64,000 nucleotides of DNA from Aplectana chamaeleonis (lineage: Eukaryota; Nematoda; Chromadorea; Rhabditida; Cosmocercidae): the NCBI GenBank assembly GCA_029168955.1, contig JAPDOI010000378.1, positions 124,001 to 188,000 of the forward strand, in the 5' to 3' direction. Below the pieces are notes generated by a model that searched no databases, had not been told where the DNA came from, and saw nothing but the letters and a program-made list of their open reading frames with translations. Position 1 is the stretch's first letter. Each line of letters starts with the position of its first letter. Both the position numbers and the translations under genes were made by a program. This document shows, piece by piece, positions 10,946 through 22,575 of the stretch.

Positions 10946-11679
10946 CCCCCCCCCCCCGGTAAGCGTCGCCGCTCCTCCAAAAATATCCCTTTCTGACATA
11001 GGCTCAAAGTCCCCGTCTAGGGCCGAATGCGGCTCTCTATGAGGTGAGGCGCCTTTTATACCGGTTGAGCACGTAATAGATAGATCACAGGAGAAATCAC
11101 GTCAAACCGGGACAAAACTTGGCGTGAATGACGATACGTGCGTTTGGCCTACTATGCCTTTTCTGGCCTCTATTGTCGTAAACTACCGTCTACGACTTCT
11201 TCCCATCTTTTCCCTCTCTTCCTCTCGGGAGGGGAGGGAGGCAAGCGCCGGAGGAGAGCGGGGGCCTCCACTGAAGCATCCCTTAGGGGAGGCCTCTACT
11301 GGCGCTCCCCCGATTCGAAAACGGGCTCCATTTCCGGCGCCTGCCCCCCCCCGCGTTGTTAGAGTTAGAAAGGGATGTTTTTGGAGGAGAGCGGCGACGC
11401 TTTCCGGGGAAGGGGAAGGGTGACCCCAGTGCTCCGGTGCCGTGACATCAGAGCTCCGGGGGCATGTCGTCAGTGCTTCGGGGCAGTGACAGCAAGGCTT
11501 CAAGGCAGTGACGGCAGGACCCGATTGGGGGGGGGGTTGCAAGAGGGTTGCCCCTGTAGAGCTGCGCTAGCTTCCTTCAGTGTATCAGCAGCTAGACCCC
11601 TCAGTTAGAACAGAATGTGGAAAGGACCGCGGAAGAGACCTCTGCTTATTGTAAAAGAAAAGCAGCCTTTGTACACCCT

Positions 11680-12017
11680 AAAATGGATCGGGTGTCTCAA
11701 ATTCGTTTTAAAAGTCGAGCGATAATCATTTAATCATTAGGTTTTTTCTGCATGTGGAGTTTAAGACGACACTTTTTTGTAATTGATTGACGGTCACATA
11801 AGCATTCTATGAAAACTGCCGCCCTATCGACCCAGTAGGGCTAGAAGATGGTCCTTACAGCCTTTTTCAGGCGGCTTGAATTTTTTTGGGCGCGATTTCG
11901 GAGAACTGAGCTTGGTGGGTTATCTCACCCAGACCAAATTGTTTGATTTTTTTTCTTCAGAAATAAAAATACGAGAAAGATTGTGATTTCCAACACACAT
12001 GATGCCTTTGAAGAGCT
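11680..12017. mobile_element. Diverged family-D TTAA element
   Basis: It shares the TTTTCTGCATGTGGAG and TTGACGGTCAC blocks with the element at 47807-48268 and ends in ATGATGCCTTTGAAG, matching that family's GATGCCTTTAA end. The left end is eroded. Confidence 0.45.
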
Positions 12018-13485
12018 CCGCATTTAGTGTCACCTACCAGCGAGCGGTCTTTTTTGTTGAAATGTCGTTACTAGCAATTATAATGGGCCATTACCGCTCC
12101 CCCGTTCAAAGCAAGGATTAACAAGCTCTTTGAAACTGCCCCGAAAATTATACGTATTTTGCTATGACGGACCGTCGGCTCCTTGCTCCGCCGGCTCGAA
12201 TGCCAATCATGCGTGAAGGCCAATCATCGTCAACTCAAGTTAACAAATAGTGCGTAGTGATTGATTTCATTGCAGTTTGATGAATTCGGCTGCTTCGATC
12301 AAGATATCTAGACTGAAGAGCAGCAGAACTTTCTAGCAGCAAAAGTAATTTTTCGTGATTTAGATCATTTCATATTGTAGGTTAGTTCACAGCATTGCTT
12401 GGTCTGTTTATGAAGGAGTCCTCGAAGTACTGGTCTGACCGCTGTTACGGTAGTGCATAACGAGGAGCTGTGTGCTGTGGGAGTCATCATCATCCGTCCT
12501 TTCTCCCCATTCGGCTCCATCGCATTGCTCACCGTGCGTACGCGTCGCGGTCCGGTGAGTGTCGCGCGCGCGGCGAACTCCAAGAACCCACCACCGTGTA
12601 GAGCAGTCTTCAGCGCTCTACATTAGTTTGGCAAGAAATGAACGCAGGAAGGTAAATTATGCCGGGGGACATGCTAGTTTATTTGATTTCACCTAAAAGC
12701 AGGAATGTTGTGTCGCCGCGCGTGTCCCATCTCGTCGCACGCGACGCTACCGACCGCGCACGGGTGAGCAATATCCCTCTTTAGGTCTCCGTCACACTTA
12801 GTCAAAAAATGAACTCCATTAGGCTCCCGCCTTGTCGATAAACATTTGGGGCACATGACTTCAGGTAGCATCCAGACCCTGGGGCGATTTTTTGGCCGGG
12901 TTTGCTTGCAGGAAAACAATGTCGACGGTTGAGCTGCGAACGAACACAAGCACGCTCATGCCAATCAGTGGACGAAGGGCTACAGTAATCCTCTTCTAAA
13001 AAATCAAGTGTCAGCTTGGATACGAGCACATCGTACTAGCAAGCAAACATTCTTCCACAATTTCGACCTCCTCAGCCACTCCCCAGTGGCTTCTCGAAGA
13101 GAGAGGTCTGTGAGTGAATGCATACCGCTCCTTTGCCCTTTTACACCCCGCATGTTATGAGCGTGTGTTACCGTTCGCTATCATGTTTTGTTCAAAAATG
13201 ATTATGGTAGCCCGACGTCCAATTGATCGGTATGAGCATTATAATCGAACGGACGCAGACGGACACTTCGGGTGCATTTTCGTCACCCCCGTTTCCCTAT
13301 GTTTCCGGTACGTATCGACCGGGTGGGACTCTGTCAATTGGCCAGGTTTGGCGGGGACCTCAGGGCCGTCATCAATCGACTGGGCTCATTCAGTCTCCTA
13401 TCAAGTAAGTTTTTCAGTTTTCTTCCCTCGTATTCATTTATGTCCTGTTCACTTTGAACCCGTCGTCTAATTTGGTGGAGGCTAA
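12018..13485. other. Non-coding interval with an inverted GC block
   Basis: Segments at about 12520-12580 and 12715-12775 are inverted copies (TTGCTCACCGTGCG against the reverse of CGCACGGGTGAGCAA), suggesting a decayed foldback. Overlapping frames at 13114-13470 in all three plus frames are not supported as a gene. Confidence 0.35.
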
Positions 13486-13961
13486 AGCCTAGTTTTGACT
13501 GCAGGTGGTCGCTGCGGCCATGCGAGGGACAACTGTTCCCTTTTCATCGCGCGTAATGGAAAGCCGCTCCAATTGTGATCGCTTCGTAGCAAACGTCCTA
13601 CACCGCTGGGTCGCGGCGACGAAATCTTATGTTTTACTGCATCGCTGCTTGAAGAGCGATTCTCAATGGTCGCTGACCATCGCTCCATCGCGGCCAAAAT
13701 GGCAGCGATGGAGCGATTGCCAGCGAATGACACGTTTCGTCTAGTGAACTTAGACCCTTTCACATGACAAGACCAGTGTTTTCGAGTCGAAACGCGTTAT
13801 TGATGAATACCAGCCATTAATTTTACTGATTGATTGAATTTCTTCTATCATCCGTGGACCTATGCACTATGAACAGAATCGCTGCCGCTGCTACATCGCT
13901 GCAGCAGCGGGTGCAAAATCGCTGCGATGAAAAACAGCAGCGATGCAGTCAAAACTAGGCT
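13486..13961. mobile_element. TAA-flanked MITE with perfect TIRs
   Basis: The left end AGCCTAGTTTTGACTGCA and right end TGCAGTCAAAACTAGGCT are perfect inverted repeats, flanked on both sides by TAA (13483-13485 and 13962-13964). The 476-bp interior is rich in ATCGCTGC and GCGATGGAGCG motifs. A 3-bp TAA duplication fits PIF/Harbinger-type MITEs; that is inference. Confidence 0.75.
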
Positions 13962-14184
13962 TAAGGGAACTGATGTTGGAAACACGTGCTTTCCGAGAAG
14001 AAAGGTCAAAAAAGTGAAGAGACACCTCTCAATTCATTTCAGTGGGTTAAGGCGAAGAAACCTACCCTTCGAACCTTAAACTCCAATGTTGACTTCGACA
14101 TTAGAACGAGGAAAGAAAGCTGAAAAACTCATCGGATAGGAAAGTGATGCTGGCAAAAGACTGAAGACGTCTGGTCAAATCGAG

Positions 14185-14287
14185 CTCTGAAGTGGTGAGG
14201 AAGTGCGGGCGGGTGACAGACGGCTTGCCATAGCACGCGCATGGCAAGCCGTCTGTCACCCGCCCGCCCTTCCTCAACACTTCAGAG
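14185..14287. repeat. Near-perfect hairpin with 27-bp stem
   Basis: The stem at 14205-14231 pairs perfectly with 14241-14267 (core GACAGACGGCTTGCCAT) around a 9-nt loop AGCACGCGC. The flanks CTCTGAAGTG-GTGAGGAAG and CTTCCTCA-ACACTTCAGAG extend it with few mismatches. Confidence 0.85.
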
Positions 14288-14942
14288 GTCAATTATTTCA
14301 TAGATCCACTACTCATGTCACAGTTGGCCAAACAAAAAAACCTTGTGTCCGTCTGACTCTAGCCTACTCCCACTCGAACGACAACCATTTACACCGTTTG
14401 ACTCCGAAGGCAGTGGGTGCATTTTGTTCGGCCTTATTCGAGTGCAATAGATGAATATCGACTGCTGGGCTACGGACGGAAGCAGACGGACTCTTCAGGT
14501 GCATTTTCTGCTCCCGATTCTCCACGTTTCTGATGCTAATCAAATGGATGGAACTCATCAGTTCGGTCAGCTCTGACAGGGGCCTTATAAGCAGACTATA
14601 TTCACCATTTAGCTCTGCACACACCTGTGTTGGACACTCTTGCGGTGACCAACAAAGTGTGTGATTACAATTTCTGGTAATTCTCTACCTTGGCGCTACT
14701 GAAACGGGTGATAAAGTTTATATGTAGTTTATATGTAGTAGTCATAGATTGTTTATGTTTTGTTCAAAATTCTTTCATGCATTGTACACTTTAACGTTTA
14801 CATCTGCCAGTTATGCCAGTGTTACCATATTCGCTTTCTTTGTAGATGAAACTCTGAGTTTCCGTTTGAGTAACTTTCATCTGACTGATACGTGCATTTA
14901 ACAGATCAACTATAATTTGTGCAAAAAACCTGAGTTGAAGCT
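14288..14942. other. Unannotated interval
   Basis: Contains a block (about 14470-14530, GCAGACGGACTCTTC...GTGCATTTTC) similar to about 13250-13310, a diverged direct repeat. No gene supported. Confidence 0.3.
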
Positions 14943-15434
14943 TTAAAGGCACGTTACACCCTCAGATATGAATTTTGAGATTTTCATGTAATTGTGTAGA
15001 AGACCCCTCCTGTATAACATGTGCCAAATGCCAGATCTCATTTCCTCCAAATAAGCGAGATATGAGCGACCACCACAGGCCCGACCCCCTTCGCTCACCA
15101 CCACAGGCCCGGCCCCCTCCCAGATTTACGAACTCGATAGCAGCTCGATGGATGGATGAATTTCAACAAGTCGTCGTTCTTCAGTCCATTACCGGACTGT
15201 CTCCTTATCCTGTTTTTTTCTCACGCAAGGATTGCGAATGAAGAGAAATATAGGCCTGAGACAACTCGTCCACCAATTTTTCACCCTCAAAATCTAGGCA
15301 TCTTCGAAGAGCTATAACTCTGTTCAAAGGGGGTCTTGGATGATTCCAGAGATACCACTGTGATCAGCGTGTGACTCGCTCCAAGATAAGCATGAAATCT
15401 GAAAATTAATTTCTTGGGTGTCCTGTGCCTTTAA
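14943..15434 (+). mobile_element. TTAA-flanked element, family H
   Basis: Starts TTAAAGGCACGTTACACCCTC and ends GGGTGTCCTGTGCCTTTAA. The interior matches the inverted pair at 23446-24412: the TTGTGTAG-AGACCCCTCCTGTATAA block, the CCACAGGCCCG block and the GGATGGATGAATT block. Its right TTAA is shared with the next element. Confidence 0.7.
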
Positions 15435-15620
15435 TGCAGTGTCCACGATAAAAACCATTTCCGAGTTTTCACTGAAATTCGAGAGGTTCGGGGCCAATGG
15501 CAACAGAAATGTCGAACGAACGGCTAGAAACGGCCCCAAATAGCCCTACAGGGCCATGAACTCTTGTGTGAAGCACAATGCCCGCCCACCCCTCTCAACG
15601 GCTCTTGACCAAAGCAAAAA
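15431..15620 (+). mobile_element. Family-J element fragment
   Basis: It follows directly on the previous element's TTAA, beginning TTAATGCAGTGTCCACGATAA. The interior (CCCAAATAGCC-TACA-GGCC...CTCAACGGC) recurs at 47365-47530. No clear right end; a related sequence at about 15626-15700 resembles the element at 6584. Confidence 0.5.
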
Positions 15621-15699
15621 AGGCAGGAATCGCAATAAAAACGGTTTTTGTGCTATCCTCATGAGAAGGTAGATATGGCCATCAAAAACGTAAAATCTA

Positions 15700-16984
15700 G
15701 GAAACTAGATGAAACCAAATTCAGTGAATTAGATAAGCGGACAACTTCGAAAAAATAAACATCCGCGAGAGTGAAACAACAGCGAAAATAGGCAGAAAAA
15801 CTTTTAAAACACTGCTCTTTCGGAATCGTGCATGCTTGGGTGAGGATGCAAAATGGTGTCGAAGTATAGTTTTACTTGAGCGCGATGCGATTGTTGGCGC
15901 GATGTACACCGCGGAGCAAATCACACTGCGCGCGATTTTCGTGGAGCGATGAAAGTATTAATCTCCCGTAGGGACTGTGTGGGCCTCATTATGCTGTTAT
16001 CTCTACCGTGTTTGTGAGCGTGTATGCTGCTTTCAAAGGTATCCGCTTTCATGGCGGACAGCCAAGACCATGGCACTTCCATTATAGAAAATCCGTCTGG
16101 TGTACGACTGCCTTGTCTTCACAGTCGCCCTTCTGTTGCGCTGAGGCGCTATTCATACTCCTCACCGCGGACGTGAGTTGGAGTATGAATATTTTTCAAA
16201 CGCGTCACGCGCTTGCGGAGAATATGAATGCTCCAGCGGCGACGCTATGGCGGCGCAGATTCAAATCGGCCTAACTTTGCCAAGGAAGCACGATCTGAAT
16301 ACGCTTTCCATCATGGTAGCAGAAGATAGTACTGGAATTTATTATTATAGGACGGAATCAAAATGAAAATGGATTGATAACGAAAATTATGGAAAATTTG
16401 TTACTACTGTCGCCGACATATGTAAGAGCGTCACGCGGGTTCCTCGCGGGCTTGGCGTTAGGTCACTCGTGCTCCAAAGCCACGCCCGCGCGTCACGCTG
16501 GTGCCGCGATGGCGTTGAGGAGTAAAAATAGCGCATGAGGTGATCTCTTACGATGAGTTTAAAGGAAGCGGACGCGATAGAATAAAACCTTCTTTTTCTC
16601 TTCAAACCCTTTTCTGAACTCAGAGTGGTAGGAAGTATAAGGAAAATTTGCGAGAAAACCGCTATTTCACCAAATTTTGAGCCTGAACTTTCCTGTCTTT
16701 CGATGTTGGACGAGCCCAATCCACATCATCGGTATCGATGACAGGGTCAGGCAGACCATTGTCCAGGACCTCGACGAAGCTACGTCCCCCCCCCTTGGAG
16801 ATCAAATTTTCTGATAATTTTTCAAAACTTTGACGCCCCCCTCAAGTCCTGAAAAAAAGTTTAACAGTTTTTGTGGTCAAAAATTTCAAATAAAAAGTAT
16901 ATCCCAACCTGGATTTTCAAAAAAAAAAGTTACTGCACTTCCTATCCGACTGATTAGCCTCAGAAGTGTAGTTTTGACTTCCCC
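15700..16984. other. Non-coding interval with a small hairpin
   Basis: A hairpin at about 16148-16188 pairs ATTCATACTCC with GGAGTATGAAT around a GC loop. GC-rich patches at 16410-16520 show no coding sign. No gene supported. Confidence 0.35.
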
Positions 16985-17475
16985 TTAAAGGCAGTGTTCA
17001 CGATAATCTTCAGTTTCAAGATTGTTCGCTATATTGATTAAGTGGCCCCCGGGAAGAACTAAAATGACGTAGAAATTGAGAAAAAAGCACCAGAAGTACA
17101 CAAAATCCTTAAGTATCACCCCGCCTCTTGAGTATCACAGGAAGTGTTTGTTGCGACAATGAAATCATTTGTGGACCCGTCCTTGGCAATTCTCTACTCT
17201 CTTTTGCTCCGTTCTTTCCTTAGGGCCCTAACTAATCCTGCTTTGCAGAAAATATTCTTCTATTTTCGATTGACCCAATTTTCCACCGGTGACAACCACC
17301 ACGAACGTGTTCGTCCAACCGGACAACTAGTCCATGTTGTGGAATAATGCCATTGAAATACGACGTTTTAATGCGTTTCTCGCCATTTCTTCGTAATTTC
17401 GGTAATACTTGGAGGCCAACGCGTTGTTTTATGTGAAAAACTCGGGAACGAAAATCATCGTGAACACTGCCTTTA
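16985..17475 (+). mobile_element. TTAA-flanked MITE, family G copy 1
   Basis: 491 bp, from TTAAAGGCAGTGTTCACGATAA to ATCGTGAACACTGCCTTTAA. Related copies lie at 18897-19386 (reverse) and 63415-63904. All three keep an open frame of 63-67 codons (here 17144-17347, with the string SFVDPSLAILYSLL) although no protein family is recognisable. Confidence 0.8.
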
Positions 17476-17935
17476 AGCAACAACATCTGTATTGAGAAAG
17501 AAGTAATTAAAATTGTGACACAGATCACCTCACAATCTCACGATGGCATAACGATGAAGAAAAATGTGGGCAAATTGAAGCGGAAATAGAAAAACGCTGG
17601 ATACTTGTTCCTTGCTTGCATTAAGTTTTGTCCTAACCTTGATCGTGCAGTAAGCTGACGAAAAATCAGGAATTATTTAAAAATGACGCAATAGGCGAGC
17701 TTGAGCTGATAGGAATTTTTTGTAGTGGAGGAAATCATAGTGAGGATGTAGAACGTTTCCTAACTTTTAATGGACCCCAACCTTGGTGTAGGCAAAACTC
17801 TGGCGTATGCCGAGAATTATTCCGGGACGTTTTGGACTTTCGATAACAGCTCACTAATCATAAGTCTTCACGACACCCGAGTGCAAACCTAGTTGGATGG
17901 GGTCCCTCAGGATACGAGGGAAGAATGAAAATGCG
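17476..17935. other. Unannotated interval
   Basis: No supported gene or repeat boundary. Confidence 0.3.
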
Positions 17936-18896
17936 AAATGCCGGACCGGACATTTTGCCAGTGCGGTATGATACCATGGCATTAGCCATTGATTCGACGT
18001 GATCAAGGGGCGGGTTGGTGTCATATCAGCCAGCAGCCGACAGCTCGGGGTTTTCCTCCCTTTAGGGACGGTGCAGCCGCCAAATACTGTTAAAACTGAT
18101 CACCCCCAAAATATACTACAAACGACAGATTTAGCCTCCACGCAGGGGATTTCCTCCCCTGACAAGAGAAGTATGCGAAGCGTATGTCCGATCTGCGGAA
18201 ACGAATAGTATTGCCAATATCTCTCGGGCATATATAAGAATACTACGCAGTACCCCGTCCCGAGCCGCAGGTTCAGAGAAGGTATAAGCTCAAAACTGTC
18301 GTATTTTGCTGTTTTTGTACATTTCAAGACGCGCATTAGTCTTTGAAAAATCCAGAAACACATCTCGTAATTGTGTTCAGCGCCCAAACTACCCCCTGAG
18401 CAAAAATCGGGGGTAAGCCCATTTTCCAAACTTTGCGCAGACTGACAGTGTTTTGGAACCGCACGGATTTTCGGTTGGGCGGTTATTTATACCAATTAGG
18501 GGTTGTGAAAGCGCGTCAGAAAAATGTTCCAGATTTGACTTAAAATTCCCCCAGGGGGTTTTTTTGGGGCGCTGATCACGATTCTAAGGTTTGTTTGTCG
18601 ATTCTCTAGAGTTTTCGGCTAATATCGTTCGAAGCTTCCCAAGCGGGGAAAATTTCGAGGGAAAAACGCCACTCTCGAGATTTCCGGACTTCTACGATAT
18701 ATGTGTCTAAAAATCATTATCTGGGGGTAATTTGGAGAGCTAAACACGAATCTGGAAACCGTTTATCGATTTTTTCCAGATTACGGTGGGTATACGGTAG
18801 TTTTGTCAAAATCTTAGATTTTACTCAAAATTGTATACGGGGTATATTCGGGGTGGAGAATACGAACTTGATGTTCATTTGCCGTATTTCGATCAT

Positions 18897-19386
18897 TTAA
18901 AGACAGTGTTCACGATGATTTTCGTTCGCGAGTTTTTCACATAAAACAATGCGCTGGCCTCCAAATGTTACCAAAATTACGAAGAAACGGCGAGAAACGC
19001 TTTGAAACGTCGTATTTCAGCGGCATTATCCTATAACATGGACTAGTTGTCCGGTTGGATGAACATGTTCATGGTCGTTGTCACCGGTGGAAAATTGGGT
19101 CAGTCGAAAATAGAAGAAAATTACATGCAAAACAGGATTAGTTAGGGCCCTAAGGAACGAACGGCGCAATAGAGAGTAGAGAATTGCAAAGGACGGGTCC
19201 ACAAAAGATTTTATTGTCACAACAAACACTTCCTGTGATACTTAGAGGCGGGGTGATACTTAATGATTCCGGGACTTCTGGTGCGTTTTTCTCAACCTCT
19301 ACGTCATTATAGTTCTACCCGGGGGCCACTTAATCAATATAGCGAATAATCTCAAAATTGAGTATTATCATGAACACTGCCTTTAA
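18897..19386 (-). mobile_element. TTAA-flanked MITE, family G copy 2
   Basis: 490 bp, TTAAAGACAGTGTTCACGAT to ATCATGAACACTGCCTTTAA, in reverse orientation to 16985-17475 and lying at the centre of the large foldback. The conserved short frame is on the minus strand at 19026-19229. Confidence 0.8.
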
Positions 19387-19821
19387 TATAGGTTTTGCCC
19401 CCTAAATTACGTATTATCTACCGTAATCTACAGTAAAACTCAGACTTTCAACAAACAGACCCCAGATTCGGTTTCAGTACGTTAGGTTACCCATGCATAC
19501 AAGTTTTCAGCAAAATCCGAGAAAATTTTTTGAAACTCCCAGAAAAATGCCTGATGCCTTTTCGCGAAGCTTGAAAAATGCTCATTACTTGTTTGAACCT
19601 GCAGTTCGGGGCGGGATACTGCTCATTTTTACCATTGAGCCACAAGAGATACTAACGATACTATTCGTTCTCGCAGGTCCGACATACGCTTTGTATACTT
19701 CCCTTGTGAGCGACGGTCCAGACAGGGTAAAACTGATTTCGACCCCCGAAATACCCGATACACGTTGATATGACCAACCCGCCCGTTGATCACGTTGAAT
19801 CAATGGCTAATATCATGGTAT

Positions 19822-20452
19822 CTCATACACAGGAGGGGGCTAGCGCAGCTCTTCAGGGGGGCAACCCTCCGGGCACCGGCGCTTGCCCCCAATCGGGGGC
19901 TACCGCCGGAGTGACAATTTGGCTTGATCGGAGCCCCCGTCACTGCCCTGAAGCCCTCTGTGACTGCCCTGAAGCCCCCTGTGACTGCCGTGAAGCCCCT
20001 GTGACTGCCCTGAAGCCCCCTGTCACTGCCTTGAAGCCCCCATCACTGCCCCGGAGCCATGAGGTCACGGCTCCGGAGCAGTGACGTCACGACACCGGAG
20101 CAGTGACGTCACCCTCCCCCCGGAAAGCGTCTCCGCTTTCCTCCAAAATATCCCTTTCTGACAGTGACTCGAAGTCGCCGTCCAGGGCCGGCCCTGTTGG
20201 GCCGAATGCGGCTCTCCATGAGGTGAGGCGCTTTTTATACCGGTCGAGCACGTGATAGATGCCTTCTCTGGCCTCTATTGTCGTAAACTACCTTCTACGA
20301 CTTCTTCCCAGCTTTTCCCTCTCTTCCTCTCGGGGGTGCAAGCGCCGGAGGAGAGCAGGGCCTCCTGAAGCCCCCTCGGGGAGGCCTGCGCTGTCGCTCC
20401 CCCAAGTCGAAAACGGGCTCTATTGTCCGGCGCTTGCCCCCCCCCCCCGCAG
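19822..20452 (+). mobile_element. GC-rich element, single copy
   Basis: It begins CTCATACACAGGAGGGGGC and ends in a C-run followed by GCAGTCTGAG. The host foldback sequence (GGTAT / CATACCGC) is split precisely at this point. The interior carries the CTGAAGCCCC minisatellite and two TGACGTCA sites. It is the reference for the nested copies at 10058-11597. No recognisable protein. Confidence 0.65.
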
Positions 20453-20500
20453 TCTGAGATCATACCGCACTGGCAATATGTCCGGTCCGGCATTTCTCCT

Positions 20501-21756
20501 CCATTAGGGAAGAATGAATGAAATACTGTGAAAACTCCAATCATTTCGATGAAGTTTCTGTAAGAATAATGACTGATGGCACTATCGAATAGCAGATAGT
20601 GACAGAAGTCTACTATTTGACGGATAGGAGAACTCCAACTCGGTTTGTATCGAGACCTCCGGGTGGATGGTACCCTATTGTGGGTGCGTAGACCTTCACA
20701 AGTTCAAAAAATCTCAATTTATGACTAGTATTGTTCAAACAGAAGGGTAGCGAGCGCGGGTGGGAGAGGGGATGTCACCGGCGGTGGTTTTGCGGGCACT
20801 GTACTGCGCAAGAGCCGGCAAAAACACAGCAGGTGGCAGATACGGCTTGGCATTGGAGCGCGATATTTTTCGGCGTCTAGCCGCAGTGTTAAGTAAAACC
20901 TTTTACTCCGGAATGCTCTAAATTAAGGAGTTTCCGAGCGAACTCGTGGTAGTGAGTAGAAGATAGGCCAAAGATGAGAATTTCACCTTTAGGATGTTAA
21001 AATTTCTTTTTTGAAAAAAAATTACCGTTGTCCTATTTCGGCCGAAGGCGCGATTTTGGACAACGATTTTGGACAACTGCAAAACGTGTTTCAGGCGATT
21101 TTCTTCGTGGTTCTAAGGTGGTGGGAGGGGTGTTATATATCAGTTTGTGGGGAATTTCGTGGAGAATCTAAAACCTTTTTTCAGAATTTTGAAAATTTGA
21201 AAATTTATGGGGACGTACGTTGTCCAATTTTCGAAGTGAAGAATTTAGGCGGTAAAAGGCCCGATTAATGAATGTACATAACTCGTCTAAAAATTTGTTT
21301 TATGTGATGAAAATTTGAAGACTGCCTAAAATATGTCTATTATATTGTTGTGCAGAGATACTTTTCCTAAATGTACTGTTGTGGTGCTGTCCTAATGTTC
21401 TCTTTGATCTTTTTGTTGCGATTACAATATGTGAGACAACCACGTCCGAACCCCTAGTTTCACGACCTGTTTTCTTCACGGAAAGAGAAACGCAACTGAA
21501 AACACCCCCGACTTTTTAAAATGTTGGCCCGAAGTGTTCACGTCCCCCCTGAAAAAATCTAAATTTCGAAAATTTTTACGTCCCCCTGTTGTCCAGCTTG
21601 ACAACGCCCGCCTGACCCTGATCGATCATCAAAAACATCAGCTGGCTTGAAATTGGTATTCAATCAATGAACAATAGGCTTTGAACTGACCAGCTCAAAT
21701 ATTTCTGTCCCCAATTAGTCAAAACAATCAATGAAGTGCTTAAGCCCCATTCATTG
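20501..21756. other. Unannotated interval
   Basis: About 1.25 kb without a supported gene. An 85-residue plus-strand frame at 21011-21268 has no recognisable features. Confidence 0.3.
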
Positions 21757-21982
21757 CTGGTCGCTTCGACTAGTCGCGGCACTGCCAACAGTTACAAAAA
21801 CCCGTGGCGTCAACAGATCTTGCACTGAGCGACGGGATGGAACAGTTTGCAGTTTCAGTCGGGATCGCCTAGCGACTGGGGTATTTCATAGCTGATCGAA
21901 GCGACCTGCATGATTTTGTTAGGTCGCTTCGACTATTCGCGTCGCTTCCATTATGGAAGCGATTCGTTTAGTCGAAGCGACT
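21757..21982. repeat. Inverted GTCGCTTCGAC motifs and hairpin
   Basis: Four copies of GGTCGCTTCGACT or its reverse occur here. The last two form a hairpin at 21923-21981: GTCGCTTCGACTATTCGCG pairs with the reverse of ATTCGTTTAGTCGAAGCGAC, and the centre is TTCCATTATGGAA. Confidence 0.65.
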
Positions 21983-22439
21983 AGGCCGTAATCTTTCGTC
22001 GAGACGTAGGGTATTCGGCGCCAAATTACGGACTCCACACTCAATCTTGCGGCGTCGTCCGCGAATCTCCGTCATGTTTCACGCGGAATTGCGTCTCCAC
22101 GAATTTGAAATCGCTGGACGGAGTCAAACGGCTGATCCCACTGTTGGCAAGATTTTTACTATGAGCCGAGATAACCTGACAGATGGATTATCAGTACTTG
22201 GTCTTTGCTATCTTTGAAACACGTCTGATCATTACCCATCATGACCACGTCCTTCAAACTGGACGGCGGCTGACCGATTTTGTTACGGTCTGCGGTTGAG
22301 TGCAGGGATCTAAACCACTCATTCATCAGCCGGCTGTCACGTTCCTTCATCCGGTCGGCGGCGCTGGCGGAAGTCTTCTTAGTGGTCGGCGACTGCGCGT
22401 CATCGGCCGGCTTGTAGCTGAGCTGCACAAAGGAGCGAG

Positions 22440-22575
22440 GCCTTGCGCATATGCAGGCACACAACTCGTTCCCTGGCGGGATTCGTTTCACAACAACGTT
22501 GTTGCGGAATGAATCCCGCCCATGAAACTAGCGATTTGTGTACCCGCATTTGCATAATGCCCTTCGCGTACTCCA
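22440..22575. repeat. Foldback hairpin centred on AACAACGTTGTT
   Basis: Arms pair from the central AACAACGTTGTT outward: GGCGGGATTCGTTTC against GAATGAATCCCGCC, then ACAACTCG against CGATTTGT, then GCGCATATGC against GCATAATGC. Frames across it are palindrome by-products. Confidence 0.65.

Larger units (their letters stand above)
10058..11597. mobile_element. GC-rich element nested in its own inverted copy
   Basis: Using the single copy at 19822-20452 as reference, three blocks are visible. 10058-10438 is the reversed distal part. About 10439-11366 is a complete plus-strand copy. 11367-11597 is the reversed proximal part. The simplest reading is an outer minus-strand element with a plus-strand copy inserted in it. 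The element carries short GC-rich tandem repeats and no recognisable protein. The ends read CTCAGACATTGCGGGGG and, reversed, CTGATACACTGAAGG. Confidence 0.6.
17936..20500. repeat. Large interrupted foldback element
   Basis: The left arm (about 17936-18896) and right arm (about 19387-19821 plus 20453-20500) are inverted copies. For example, GAATCAATGGCTAAT near 19797 is the reverse of ATTAGCCATTGATTC near 17977, and CGGACCGGACATTTTGCCAG near 17942 is found reversed near 20465. Two elements have inserted: a family-G MITE at the centre (18897-19386) and the GC-rich element in the right arm (19822-20452). Parts of the inner arm (GGTGGGTATACGGTAGTT) also occur near 56480, and the block before the central MITE recurs at 63330-63414. 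Confidence 0.6.

Noticed and set aside
13114..13470. Gene at 13.1-13.5 kb
   Set aside because: Three overlapping plus-strand frames are open at once, with no splice sites or domain features; probably compositional.
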